Positions 36,352 to 46,900 of a stretch of 64,000 nt of DNA are shown in pieces (within the stretch, counting starts at the first letter, position 1; every line of letters begins with the position of its first letter). Under the pieces are notes generated by a model, which saw nothing but the letters and a program-made list of their open reading frames with translations, was not told where the DNA came from and made no database searches. The DNA comes from Gavia stellata (taxonomy: Eukaryota; Chordata; Aves; Gaviiformes; Gaviidae): the NCBI RefSeq assembly GCF_030936135.1, contig NC_082604.1, positions 1,428,501-1,492,500 of the forward strand, in the 5' to 3' direction. The translations under genes and the position numbers were made by a program.

Positions 36352-39300
36352 TTATTTCCAGAGTTCTCCCAAAGGTTTATTCTGAACCTCCTGCATGGTT
36401 TCCTCTGCGACGGACTTGATTTCTCTGTGCACGTCTTCTATGCTCTTTGAAGCATCTATTGTCTGTTTCCAAGACAAAAAAAATACAGAAACATGTTCCT
36501 CAATTACCAACACCAAATGAGAAAAACTCACCTTGCTGTTATACGTGCTCCCCCCATTACTCAATATTGTTACTATTCATAAACAGTGAAAGGAGCAAAT
36601 TACACCTCCTGTGCACTATTTCTGGAATGGAACTGGAAAAATCTATTTTATTTAGGAATAGACCTTTAAGAAGTAAATGTGGGGCTGGATGAAGGGAAAC
36701 TGAAGAAGCTGCTGCATGTTTGCTGACAGTATTTAGGGCATATGACCCAAAGGCGGGCAAATGTTCTTCATCCTGTACTGTAGTCCCCCAGAAACATCAG
36801 CGTATTGATCTTTCAGTGGTTCTTCAAAATAAATTCCACCCATGATAGTAGGAACCTCTAAAAATCCATCACATGATGGTCCAGTTTCAGCTTTGTTGGG
36901 GTTGTTTTTAAATACTGCAAGCTGAGGTCAGTGAAGGTGGTAAAGCTATACGATGCGGGTGTTCCTCAGCCTGACGTTTAAATAGCAGCATTGCTCCTGT
37001 GTGGTTGAAGGAGTGACCAAGGTGAAGAAAGGATTTGATGAAAAGAAGTAGAGAGGCGCAGGTTTATCACAGCGGCCTATGCAATACTGGCCCACAGCAT
37101 TGCTGAGAAAGAGCAGGCTCTGAGGATATGCAACAAATAATATACTTCCTGATTAAATGCTTGATGGTTGGACTTGACGATCTTACAGGTCTTTTCCAAC
37201 CGTAGTGATTCTGTGGTTGCCTTTTCATTACAGCTCAGCCAGCACCCCACCTTTCTGCTCACGCAATATCCCCAAGCAGCTTGCTGATCTCAATTTATTT
37301 GCGTAACCAATGGTACCAAGCTGCACTTCATGCCTTGGACTAAATGGTTCTCTGGTGAGAATCTCTGTTATTCTGTCCGATACCAAGGGGCAAAGAGACA
37401 GGAATGCTAATTTTACCTTTAATGTGCACTGAAACTGGATTTCCATGCTTGTTTCAGGGACACCTGTCATCTCTTAATCATCTATTCTGATATTTATATA
37501 TATCTGTTTGATAGTTGTGCACTTTGGAGTATTTTAAACAGATGTGTTGCTGATACTTCATGTGAAAAATCCTTTCAAGCGAGGGCTATAAGTAAAATAA
37601 CAAAAGACAGGTAATAAAAGAAATGTGTTCAACTGCTGCAATCTCTGGAAAAATTCAGGGTTTACAAACTATACATGAATTCCATATTGTCTCTTGTGAC
37701 AGCGTACTTATTTTTATTAAATGAATTCTTTTGGGGTTTTGAGCTATGGTACACGTTTTCTGTCAGCCTGTTTCTCCAGTCATTATGATGTAGGAAAAGC
37801 AATTTCCTAGCGTAACTTTTACTAGAATAAAAATCCTAGTTTGGTGATTGTTGTACGTTTAGGTCCTTCAGGTTCTGACAGTACACAAAAGAACTTTTAC
37901 AGAATCATGTTTACCTGAAACAGGCTGTGATTATGTTTACCTTACGCAGTCTGATCATTTGGCAAATCTGCGTACATCTCCATCTTCTGGTGGAGGCTTA
38001 CCCATAATCTGTGTCCTCCTATGTCTGCCTGAAAACTACAGAATAAACAGAAAATGCTGCCTCTATCTCATGACTAAGCACTGACAGGGTGCTGGAAATG
38101 ATAAATAGGAAAACCTCAGCCTAGGTGGTCTACACACAGGATCAATGGGGAATGCTTCCTCTTCTGGGATAAGGCTGCTGACTGCGCAGCCCTCTGCAAA
38201 CCGCTCCAAGGGATGAACAAGGAAAAGTGATGCAGCAGCGTGGAACAAAGATCATGTATTTGGAGAGACTTCTGGGAGCAGTAAGACAGCAAATGCTGAT
38301 GGAAATTGGCCATGTGAGAAGGAAGGTGATCATCAGTAAGGGAGACACAAGCTGCAGCAGGGCCCAAAAAAACCTCCAAGGATTCCAGATGCAGGATGCC
38401 AAGGAGACAGGCAGGGAGGAGCATGGGTGCGTCCCACTGCTTCTTACCCAGGTTTGTCAGTTTGTCTTTAAGGAAGAGAATTATTGCCAGAATGCTCTTT
38501 TGCAAAGCCAACCAACCATCCTCCCCCCCCACCCCAATGGGGCCCCATAGGGTGTCCTGGAACAGGGAGGCATCCTCTCTGCCACAGGCCACAGTGCCCT
38601 TAGCTGGTTCCCAGCACATCCCCCTGACCAGAAGCAGGAAAGGGGAGCACCGGGATATGATGGGCACAATTCAGGAGCTCTTATGAGAGACCCCAGCCCT
38701 GGTCTGTGACAGGCCTGTTAGGGTTATTTCCTCACCTTCCAGTTTAATGTCTTGTCCTTCATCAGATGATGGAAGGACTGTAGAACTTTCTTTTGGAAGG
38801 AGCTGTTCTCGTAACGTTCATTTCCAAAGTTCCCTCGTTCTGCTGCTTCCTCTGGGCTTAACTGAAGAAACAGAATCAGATCTGGCTTTGGGAGTCCAAT
38901 GTCAGGCTGTTTGCACCACTCCAGGCAGAAGTTCTGTCCGAAACAAAGACAACCAAGTTTGAAGTGAAAGAAAGGAATGTGAAGAAGGGAAAGAAGCCAG
39001 TTAGCTGGAGAGGGAGGTGGGGAAGGAACAGCCAGAGAAAAAATGCAGTCCAAAACACTGTAAGTGCAGGCCTACAAACTGGAAAGGAGATATCCCGGCT
39101 TATCACGTGGGAATTCAGTCCTGGTAATTGTGGGGGACAGATTTTGCTTGGTGCTGTGCACCTCTCATGCTTACTGAAGTCAAAGAGTGCTAAAGATTTT
39201 AACATCTCTTCTGCAGAGCCCAGAGCTAAATATCGAGTCATATTCTGAGTCTCCATACAGCTGTTACCAGTCCAAAACTGTGATCAGTCCAAAAGAAAGC

Positions 39301-42300
39301 TGCTCCCAAATACAAACACCACACAGCTTTAGTGTGGATCTTTCTGGGCCCATGGAGACTCCTTTTCAAATACCTACCCTACGCTTTCTCACCCTACCCA
39401 GGAATTTCAGCCCAGACACAAGAGACAAAGCTTTCCAACTTTCAGATCCTGTTGACGGATTTGAAGACTTCCATCAGGACACGTGAATCCACAATGTTGT
39501 GGAGAGAAAACTGAGGCTTGTCCACTTACTGCTCATCCACATGGGCACCAGTGATGCTATCAGGGTGATCTTAAATGTATCAAGAGTGACTGCAGGGCTC
39601 TGGAGGTGAGGGTGCAGGGCACAGGGGGCCAGGATCTCCTCAGTCCTTCCAGGAAGAGGGGAAAGGCTTGGGCAGGAATGAATGTAGGTCAATTCTGAGC
39701 TGTACAGCTCGTGTTGCAGGCAAGGCTTCGACCACAAGATGCTCTTTGAGGATCAATAGCTACTAAGCAGGAATGGGATCCATCTAACGAAGTGGGACAA
39801 GAGCATCTGTGGTAACAGGCTTGCGAAGGCAGTGAAGAGAGCTTTAAACTAGGTATGTCAGGGGAAGGTTTGCAATCTGTAAAGAACTGAAGATGGGATA
39901 CCAGGAGGAAATGTCTGGGGGGTGCTATGGTAATGGAGGCTCACCTGAAAGCAGCACAACTGCGGCAGAGAAACACGGGTGATGTTGGGGTGGGGCCTGC
40001 TACAGACTGCCTGCTTGAAGAGAGGATGTTGAGGAACCTTCTTGAGACAGCAGGAAGGAGGATCACAATTGCAGGTCCTGGTACTCACGGAGGATCTCAA
40101 CCACTTGCCTATCTGCTGGGCACAAGCGATCCAAGTTTCTGGAGCGTGCTGAAGAACTTCTTGACACAGCGATCGATAAACCAGCGAGGGGAGGTGCCCT
40201 GCTGGATTTCTCACTCACAAGCCAGAAAGAACTGGTCGAAGATGTGAAGGTCAAGGGCAGCCTTGGCTGCAGCAAACATGAGACAGTGGTTTAAAATCTG
40301 GAGAGGAGTCAACAAGAAAAACGGAATTGCCGGCGTGGACTTCAGGAGAGCTGATCTCTGTTTATTAGGGACCTCTTAGCAGTATGCCCCGGGAAACTCA
40401 CGTGGAAGGCAAAGAGGCCCAGGAGAACTGGTTGATCTTCCAGGACAGCCTCCTCAGAGCACAAGAATGAGCACAAGACTCAGGAGGATCTTACAGCTGT
40501 GCAGAATGACCCAAAGGGAGGCTGACAGAGCTGACTTGTCTTGAAAGCAGAGAGAGGCCAAAAGGCACAAGTGGGGATCTGAGAAGTTCAGGCTAAATGA
40601 GGAGAATACTTTTTACCATGAGGGTGAGCAAACACTGAAAGCAGAGCCCAGAAAGGTTGTGGATCTACATCCCTGGAGATACTCAAACCTTGGCTGGATA
40701 TGGCCCCGAGCAGCCTGCCTGACGTAAGACCTACTCTTGAGCAGGAGGTTGGGCTTCCTGACTTCCACAGGTCCCTTTCAACGTATGTGGTTCTGTTATT
40801 CTTTGCAAATTTATAGGCCAGCAGCCAGAGCAAGCGTGAAGAATCTCAAATAAACTGGCATACTCAATCTCCAGAGTCAAACAGGCCAGCTTCCCAACAG
40901 CCAGGAGTCTGTCCAGATTTACAGGAAGTAACCGAATGAGCTTCTCTGCTCTTTCTGGGGAAGGGGCAGACCCAGGCAAACAGACCATGTCAATACCCGA
41001 GCTGAAACTTCCATCCCTCAATTTCAATCCACGTTTCCCCAGTCCTCTGGAGCCTCGGCCATGCACGCTGACGTCTGTATCACGCCTCTAACTGGAGCTG
41101 CTTCCCCAAATACAGAGAGGGGCAGGGGCTACTGTAAGTCTTACTCACCTCTTTGGCACTTGTGAAGGCCACTCCAGAAAAGGCGTATCTGTCAACCACA
41201 AGCGTGATCCCTTGGTGTAGTTTCTCTTTCATCACCGGTCTGAAAACCACATGGGAGAAAAAAAAAAAAAAAAAAAAAAAAGCGTTACACTCCTTTATAG
41301 TGATACAATGAAAGGAGTTCATCTAAAAGACAGCTCATGAGACCAGTGCTTCTCTGTTAACGTACATCATCATTAATAGTGATCACTAGCAGTGTCAGGG
41401 TTATCTGTGATGCTGATCACGGATAAATAGCTATTTGTATTCTGTCCTCTAAGAGGCATGAAGCAAATACCCTCTCAAGACACTGAAGCTCAGGGTGCCC
41501 CAGCGCAGGGCACTGTTCTAGGCAGCTCCACAGCCTACAGGCAAGATCACAGCTGAACTATATTCAGACATGACCAGTTTAGTCCTCTTCCCTTTTAAGT
41601 GATGCTGTAGATTTGTGATAAACTCTGCCTCAGTCAAAATGTCCTTTATTCATGGCAATGACATTCTTACTACAGCTCACTCATCTGCGTTACGCTTTCC
41701 CAGTTTGCTTGGCACCGCCACTACAGCAGAATCAGCAAAGCTTTTCTTTTTTTTTAAATGAAAACATTTTGCAATATAGATTTCCAGGTAAAAACAACAG
41801 CCGACACCAATTTCCCTAGCTCCACACACGAAGACTCCGGGGCCAAAAGCAAGGACAGCCACTTAGGGCTGAATGCAGCCTTCGGCTAGAGGGGAAGTTT
41901 GGAGAAGATTCCTTAACCACTCTGTCACTCGCATGGACTTCCTTGCAAAACAAGGTCTCTTCATTCAGGAAAGAAAGCAAATTCAGAGTCTAGGCTGGTA
42001 CAGTGTCAGCTCCCTGGTTCTTGAATCTAATATGGCACAGGGATTGCAAATATCACACCTAATGATTTCAAAAAAAGCAAACTGTGGGATTTGGTCTAAG
42101 ATTAAATCCAAAGAGACCTTGAGACATTGCTTCCAGCCAGATTTTCCTTGCTAAACAGGATCGTACTCTTACACCTACTAGACCTACTGCAAGCTAAAAC
42201 CCCGGGGAGGATTCAACACCATGCGTTTTTCTTTTACAACTTAACAAACATTATCTTTACACGTGTTCCCAGCGGTTAGCAGAGAAGAGCAGGTGAACGG

Positions 42301-43636
42301 TGTGGTCCTCCAGGTTCTTCTCCTTCACCAGGTAGGAGCTGATCAGCCGCCCGATCTCCGTTGTTCTCTCTGTAGGAAAGAGGGGGAGAAGGAGCAAACG
42401 CTGTCCTGAGCTGCTCTTGCCAAAGGGGTGTCCATCTGTCCTGGGGGGGGGCATGTCAGTCTGGGGGTCTATCTGCCTGTCACGGGTGGGAGGACGTCAG
42501 TCTGTCCAGGGCCAGGGTTTATCTGTCTGTCACGGGTGGGACAAGGTCGGTCTGTCCAGGGCCAGGGTTTATCTGCCTATCACGGGTGGGAGGAAGTTGG
42601 TCTGTCCAGGGTGGGTGTCTATCTGTCTGTCACAGGTGGGACGAGGTCAGTCCATCCGGGGGTGGGGGTACATCTGTTTGTCACTGGCAGGAGCAGCTCG
42701 ATCCATGTGCAGACAGGGGTCAATCTGTCACGGGTGGGCAGAGGTCAGCCCGTCCAGGGTGGTCGGTCGGTCTGTCTGTCTGTCACGGGTGGGAAGTGGT
42801 TGGTCCACCCCGGGTTGGGGGTCTATCTGTCTGTCACGGGTGGGAAGAGGTCGGTCCACCCGGGGTTGGGGGTCTACCTGTCTGTCACGGGTGGGAAGAG
42901 GTCGGTCTGTCTGGGGATCTATCCGTCTGTCACGGGTGGGAAGAGGTCGGTCCGTCTGGGGATCTATCCGTCTGTCACGGGTGGGAAGAGGTCGGTCCAC
43001 CCGGGGTTGGGGGTCTACCTGTCTGTCACAGGTGGGAAGAGGTCGGTCCGTCTGGGGATCTCTCCGTCTGTGACGGGTGGGAAGAGGTCGGTTCACCCAG
43101 GGACGGGGGTCTACCTGTCTGTCACGGGTGGGAAGAGGTCGGTCCACCCGGGGTTGGGGGTCTATCTGTCTGTCACAGGTGGGAAGAGGTCGGTCCACCC
43201 GGGGTTGGGGTCTATCTGTCTGTCATGGGTGGGAAGAGGTCGGTCCGTCTGGGGATCTATCTGTCTGTCACGGGTGGGAAGAGGTCGGTCCACCCGGGGA
43301 CAGGGATCTATCCGCCTGTCACGGCTTGGGAGGAGGTCGGTCTGTCCGAGAGTAGGGGGGTCAGTCTGTCACGGGTGGGGGAGGTCGTGCCACGAGAGCC
43401 CCCGGATGGCGCCCCCGCACCTCCCCCAAGGGGCACACCGGGCCCCCCGGCCTGGCGGGCCTCCTCCCTCCCCCCGGTTCCCTCCGGGCGTCGGCAGGCC
43501 CCGTACCCGGGAAGCGGAGGAGGTCGGCGCGGTGGCCGGCGGCCCGCAGTGCCTCCACCAGCCGGCGGCCCTGTGTGCTCTTCCCGGCGCGGTCCACCCC
43601 TTCCAGCACGATCAGCGCCCCGCGCCGGCCCGCCAT
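36352..43636 (-). CDS. DTYMK: Thymidylate kinase (dTMP kinase), complete
   Basis: There are five exons on the minus strand: 43636-43507, 42369-42261, 41239-41149, 38933-38736 and 36462-36352. They total 639 bases and encode 212 aa, exactly the human length, with consistent phases. The enzyme phosphorylates dTMP to dTDP with ATP, feeding dTTP synthesis. The P-loop is GVDRAGKST (residues 13-21). RFPER contacts dTMP (residues 42-46, read as RFPERTTEIG). The DRY motif with D96-R97 is in VVDRYAFSG. The lid region reads [11 protein letters not shown], and the C-terminus KPLGELWK is conserved. The start codon is the first ATG in the CpG island ([13 protein letters not shown]) and matches mammalian starts. 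It is head-to-head with ING5 (312 bases between start codons) and tail-to-tail with ATG4B. Intron 1 carries a large minisatellite and intron 4 an old CR1. All key residues are present, so the product is expected to be functional. Confidence 0.98.
37155..37217 (+). mobile_element. CR1 LINE, short 3'-end fragment
   Basis: The stretch contains TTGGACTTGACGATCTTACA, the conserved CR1 3' UTR core, followed by CTTTTCCAACCGTAGTGATTCTGTGG. Only about 60 bases of the 3' end remain. It lies antisense to DTYMK in intron 4. Confidence 0.8.
39500..40805 (+). mobile_element. Old CR1 LINE with ORF1 esterase and ORF2 remnants
   Basis: In order on the plus strand, 39529-39852 matches the C-terminal esterase-like domain of CR1 ORF1, with LLIHMGTSD at its start and [19 protein letters not shown] up to a stop at 39850. 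40149-40290 matches the junction of the ORF2 endonuclease ([20 protein letters not shown], then GSLGCSKHE). 40590-40800 matches the 3' end of ORF2 and the 3' UTR (GGTCCCTTTCAACGT). The reverse-transcriptase core between these is largely deleted, and several stops and frameshifts mark it as an old, dead copy. It lies in DTYMK intron 4, antisense to the gene. The left boundary is uncertain. Confidence 0.75.
41258..41281 (+). repeat. A24 run next to DTYMK exon 3 acceptor
   Basis: The 24-base A-run reads as a T-run on the transcribed strand. It lies 18 bases upstream of the exon 3 acceptor at 41240, so it forms most of an extended polypyrimidine tract. Confidence 0.8.
42425..43380. repeat. GC-rich minisatellite in DTYMK intron 1
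   Basis: About nineteen units are anchored by CACGGGTGGG or close variants, at 42481, 42531, 42581, 42631, 42682, 42729, 42784, 42835, 42886, 42931, 42976, 43027, 43072, 43123, 43174, 43224, 43269, 43320 and 43370. Spacing is mostly 45, 50 or 51 bases. A typical unit reads TCTGTCACGGGTGGGAAGAG followed by GTCGGTCCACCCGGGG. Units in the right two thirds are most alike, with alternating long (51) and short (45) forms. Because many units are multiples of three, long frames stay open on both strands. These are not genes. The array fills nearly all of the 1.1-kb intron. Confidence 0.95.
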
Positions 43637-43948
43637 AGCGCGCGCGCTCCGCCCGCCCCGCCCCTTCCGCCACCGCCCGGCCAATCCCGGCGAGCGCCCG
43701 CGGGCCGCTCTAGGCGGCGCAAGAGCACAGAGGCGCCGCGGTCCTCCAGGGAGGCGGTGAGGCGGGAAGGGCGGCACCGCCCCCCGCCCGCCCTGCCCCT
43801 CATGAATATGCAGCAGGAGCGTCCCCGGCGACCAATGGGCGCTGGGCGGGCTATGAATATGGGATGAGGCCGGGGCCGCGGCCCTTGTCATGCGGGCCCG
43901 GCAGGCGGCGGGAAGCGGCGGCGGCGGCGGCGGGGCGCGGGTCGCAAG
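43637..43948. promoter_or_regulatory. Divergent promoter shared by DTYMK and ING5
   Basis: This interval of 312 bases lies between two start codons on opposite strands. It is CpG-rich and has no TATA box. CCAAT boxes lie at 43681-43685 and 43832-43836. ATGAATAT occurs at 43802-43809 and again at 43853-43860, on either side of the second CCAAT box; the first copy extends to ATGAATATGCA, similar to POU/octamer sites. A YY1-type AAGATGGCG overlaps the ING5 start codon (43947-43955). NF-Y-type CCAAT boxes fit a cell-cycle gene such as DTYMK, though binding is inferred. Confidence 0.75.
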
Positions 43949-46900
43949 ATGGCGACCGCCATGTACCTGGAGCACTACCTGGACAGTGAGCGCGGGGCCC
44001 CGCGCGGGCGGGGGGGGGGAGGCGCGGCGGAGGCGGGGGGCGCGCGGCGGCGGCGGCGGCCGGGGCGGGGGCGGCGGCGCGGGAATTAGAACTGCGCCAC
44101 GGGCTGGGCGGGGGGGGCGGAGCCGTGCCGCGTCATCAGCCGCCGCCGCCGTGCGTCATCGCTGCGCGACGGGGAGCGGGCCGGGAAGGCGATGGCGGGC
44201 TGCGCGCCTCCCGCCTGCCCCGCTGCCCTGCTCCCCCCCGGGGCTGTCACACGCGGCCGCTGCCCTGCGTGGCGTGTCACACGTCGGCCGCCCCGGGCAC
44301 GGAGGGGCGCGGGGGTCTGCGCTCCCGGCAGGCGGCTCCGGCCCTCACGGCCCGGGCGGCGGTGGCGCCGCTCGGTTCCTCTCACGCTGTGCGCGACTGG
44401 CTCGCTAATAAACAGCGGGAGTGAGGCGGCTGCTGGATCAGCGTCCGTCCCAGCGAGGCCTGCGTGCGTCTACATCAGCTCCCCGATGTAAACGGGCAGT
44501 TGGCGGTAGGCGAAGTGAAGGGCGCCTTCAGGTGCGGGCCTCCCCTCGCCCGGGCCTCCCCTCGCCCGGGCCTCCCCTCGCCCGGGCCTCCCCTCGCCCG
44601 GGCCTCCCTCTCAGAGCACTTCTAGGCAACAACAGGGGCCCCCACGCCGCTGCCGCATCTCTCCGCCTGCAGACGTTTAGCGTGGCTGCGGGTAATCCAA
44701 CTGCCGGCCCCGTGAGGCGGTGGGGCTTGTCCCTCGGCTGAGGTGGTTCAGTGTTAGGTGTCGAAGGAGGGATGGCTGTTATGAGGAGAACAGGCCGTAA
44801 TATTTCTTGGTCTTTATGTTCCAGGTATCGAAAACCTGCCTTGCGAGCTGCAGCGGAACTTCCAGCTGATGCGGGAGTTGGATCAGAGAACAGAAGGTGT
44901 GTTCAGGTATTTCGGTAAGCGAAGTCTGATGGAGAGCCAGCCTCGACCTGAAGGTCGCGAAGAGCCCTGTGGAGACGCTGTGGCTTTAGAGGACGTGTCT
45001 CCCCTCTGCCGCTTTTCCTTTTCTCCACCCGAGTGCTGTGCAGCATTTGTTTCTTTTCTGTGAGGGTAACAGCTTACAGGACTGGATTTTTTTTTCAGCA
45101 GTTGCGTGTTAATTTGTAGCTGTGTCATTGCTGTACCCAGTGGCCCCTTAGATGGCCTTACTTGCACCTATTTCCACATGCGCTGAGTTGTAGACTGCTG
45201 TGTGCCTTGCAATACCAATTTTTTTTCTCTTTTGAGGTTTGTGTCGGTATCTGGTTGAACATTAATGATTTTCAGTTTGAACCGTTAGAAGGGTAAATGG
45301 CTGCGCAGCAAATATAACGTTCTGTGTGTGGGAAGAGAGGTTGACATTTGTGAACCCATGGGTTCAGTTTCTGATCTTAACTGTGAGTGCCTCCTCTGAA
45401 TTAACTGTAAAACACTTGAGAAATTAGAATCACACTGCAAGTGTTGAAGAGTTAATTCCTTTAAATTCCTTTCTTTTTTTTTTTTAAAAAAGGTAAATAC
45501 ATTAAGGAATCAGGCAAAGTCCAAAAACTGTCACGAGGGGTCTTCTAAATACCATAAAGAGGTAGAAGAAAAGAATACTTGCTTTGGCAGACAGCTTTCT
45601 CATGTGTATATACTTTGCCTTTCAGATAAGAAAGCAGAAATCGACAGTCTTGCAGCAGAATACATTGAATCTGTGAAGAACATGTTACCTGAGGAGCGAG
45701 TGGAACACCTGAAGAAAATCCAGGGTGCCTACGGCAAATGTAAAGAGTACAGCGATGATAAAGTCCAGCTGGCCATGCAGACGTACGAGATGGTGAGACT
45801 TTTGTAAAAACGGTCGTACTCTGGAATGGGGCTGCTGGTGGACGTGGAAGACACTTCCACAGCGTCCATTTTCCCTGACATATTTATGTTTTTGCTTAAA
45901 TATCTTCCTGAAACAAATTATTAGTTGTCAAGCTTATTTTTCTCACTGTTGCCATCCCCAAAAAGCCTCCTCTTGAGTTACCAGGTTTTGTGTCAAGTAG
46001 GCCTCTCTTCTGGTGAAGAGTTAAATCCCACTTGGAGATTGCTTGATCGGTAATACCTGTCTGCTGTGTAATAATACCAGCAAATTTACCCCGCTCCCTC
46101 CTCCCCAGCAGCTCCCCTGTCACTCAGTAATTTATTTAGGGCTGGTCTTAAGTCGTCAGCAACATTTTTTAAGTCAACTTCAATACTGTATTCTGGAAGA
46201 ATGGAAGGAAATCTGCTCAATTACCTTGGTTTCCAAGCGACAAAAGAAAGCAGACCTGTCAGCTCCACCATTCTGGTTGTATATTGGACACCAAACTTCC
46301 CTCGATCGGCCTGGTGGGAAAATTTTATTTCTTAAGAAACATTTTCCACTTTTTTCTTCTTCTGCCCCTAGTCGGGTGTCCATTTAGCCGTCCCTTGAAT
46401 AATTCTTACCTCTGTGTATTTTATCCCCTAGGTAAAACCTGGGCGAGGGGAATCATTTTGTCTGTGCTTAGTGTATTTTGTCCAGCTTCTAGAGCTGCTT
46501 TGGGTTCTGCTACATCTGCAGCTGCAGTACAGAATTACAGAGGTTGGAAGGGACCTCTGGAGATCATCCAGTCCAACCCCCCCGCCAGAGCAGGCTCACC
46601 CAGAGCAGGTCGCACAGGAATGCGTCCAGGCGAGTTCTGAATATCTCCAGAGAAGGAGACTCCACAACTTCTCTGGGCAGCCTGTTCCAGTGCTCTGCCA
46701 CCCTCAAAGGAAAGAAGCTCCTCCTCATGTTGAGATGGAGCTTCCTATGATGAAGTTTGTGCCCGTTACCTCTCATCCTGTCACTGGGCACCACTGAAAA
46801 AAGACTGGCCCCACCCTCCTGGCACCCACCCCTGAAGTATTTATAAGCGTTGATAAGATCCCCCCTCAATCTTCTCTTCTCCAGACTAAAAAGACCCAAG

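Noticed and set aside
42425-43380. CRISPR-like regular repeats
   Set aside because: Units are contiguous variants of one sequence without unique spacers, inside a vertebrate intron, so this is a minisatellite.
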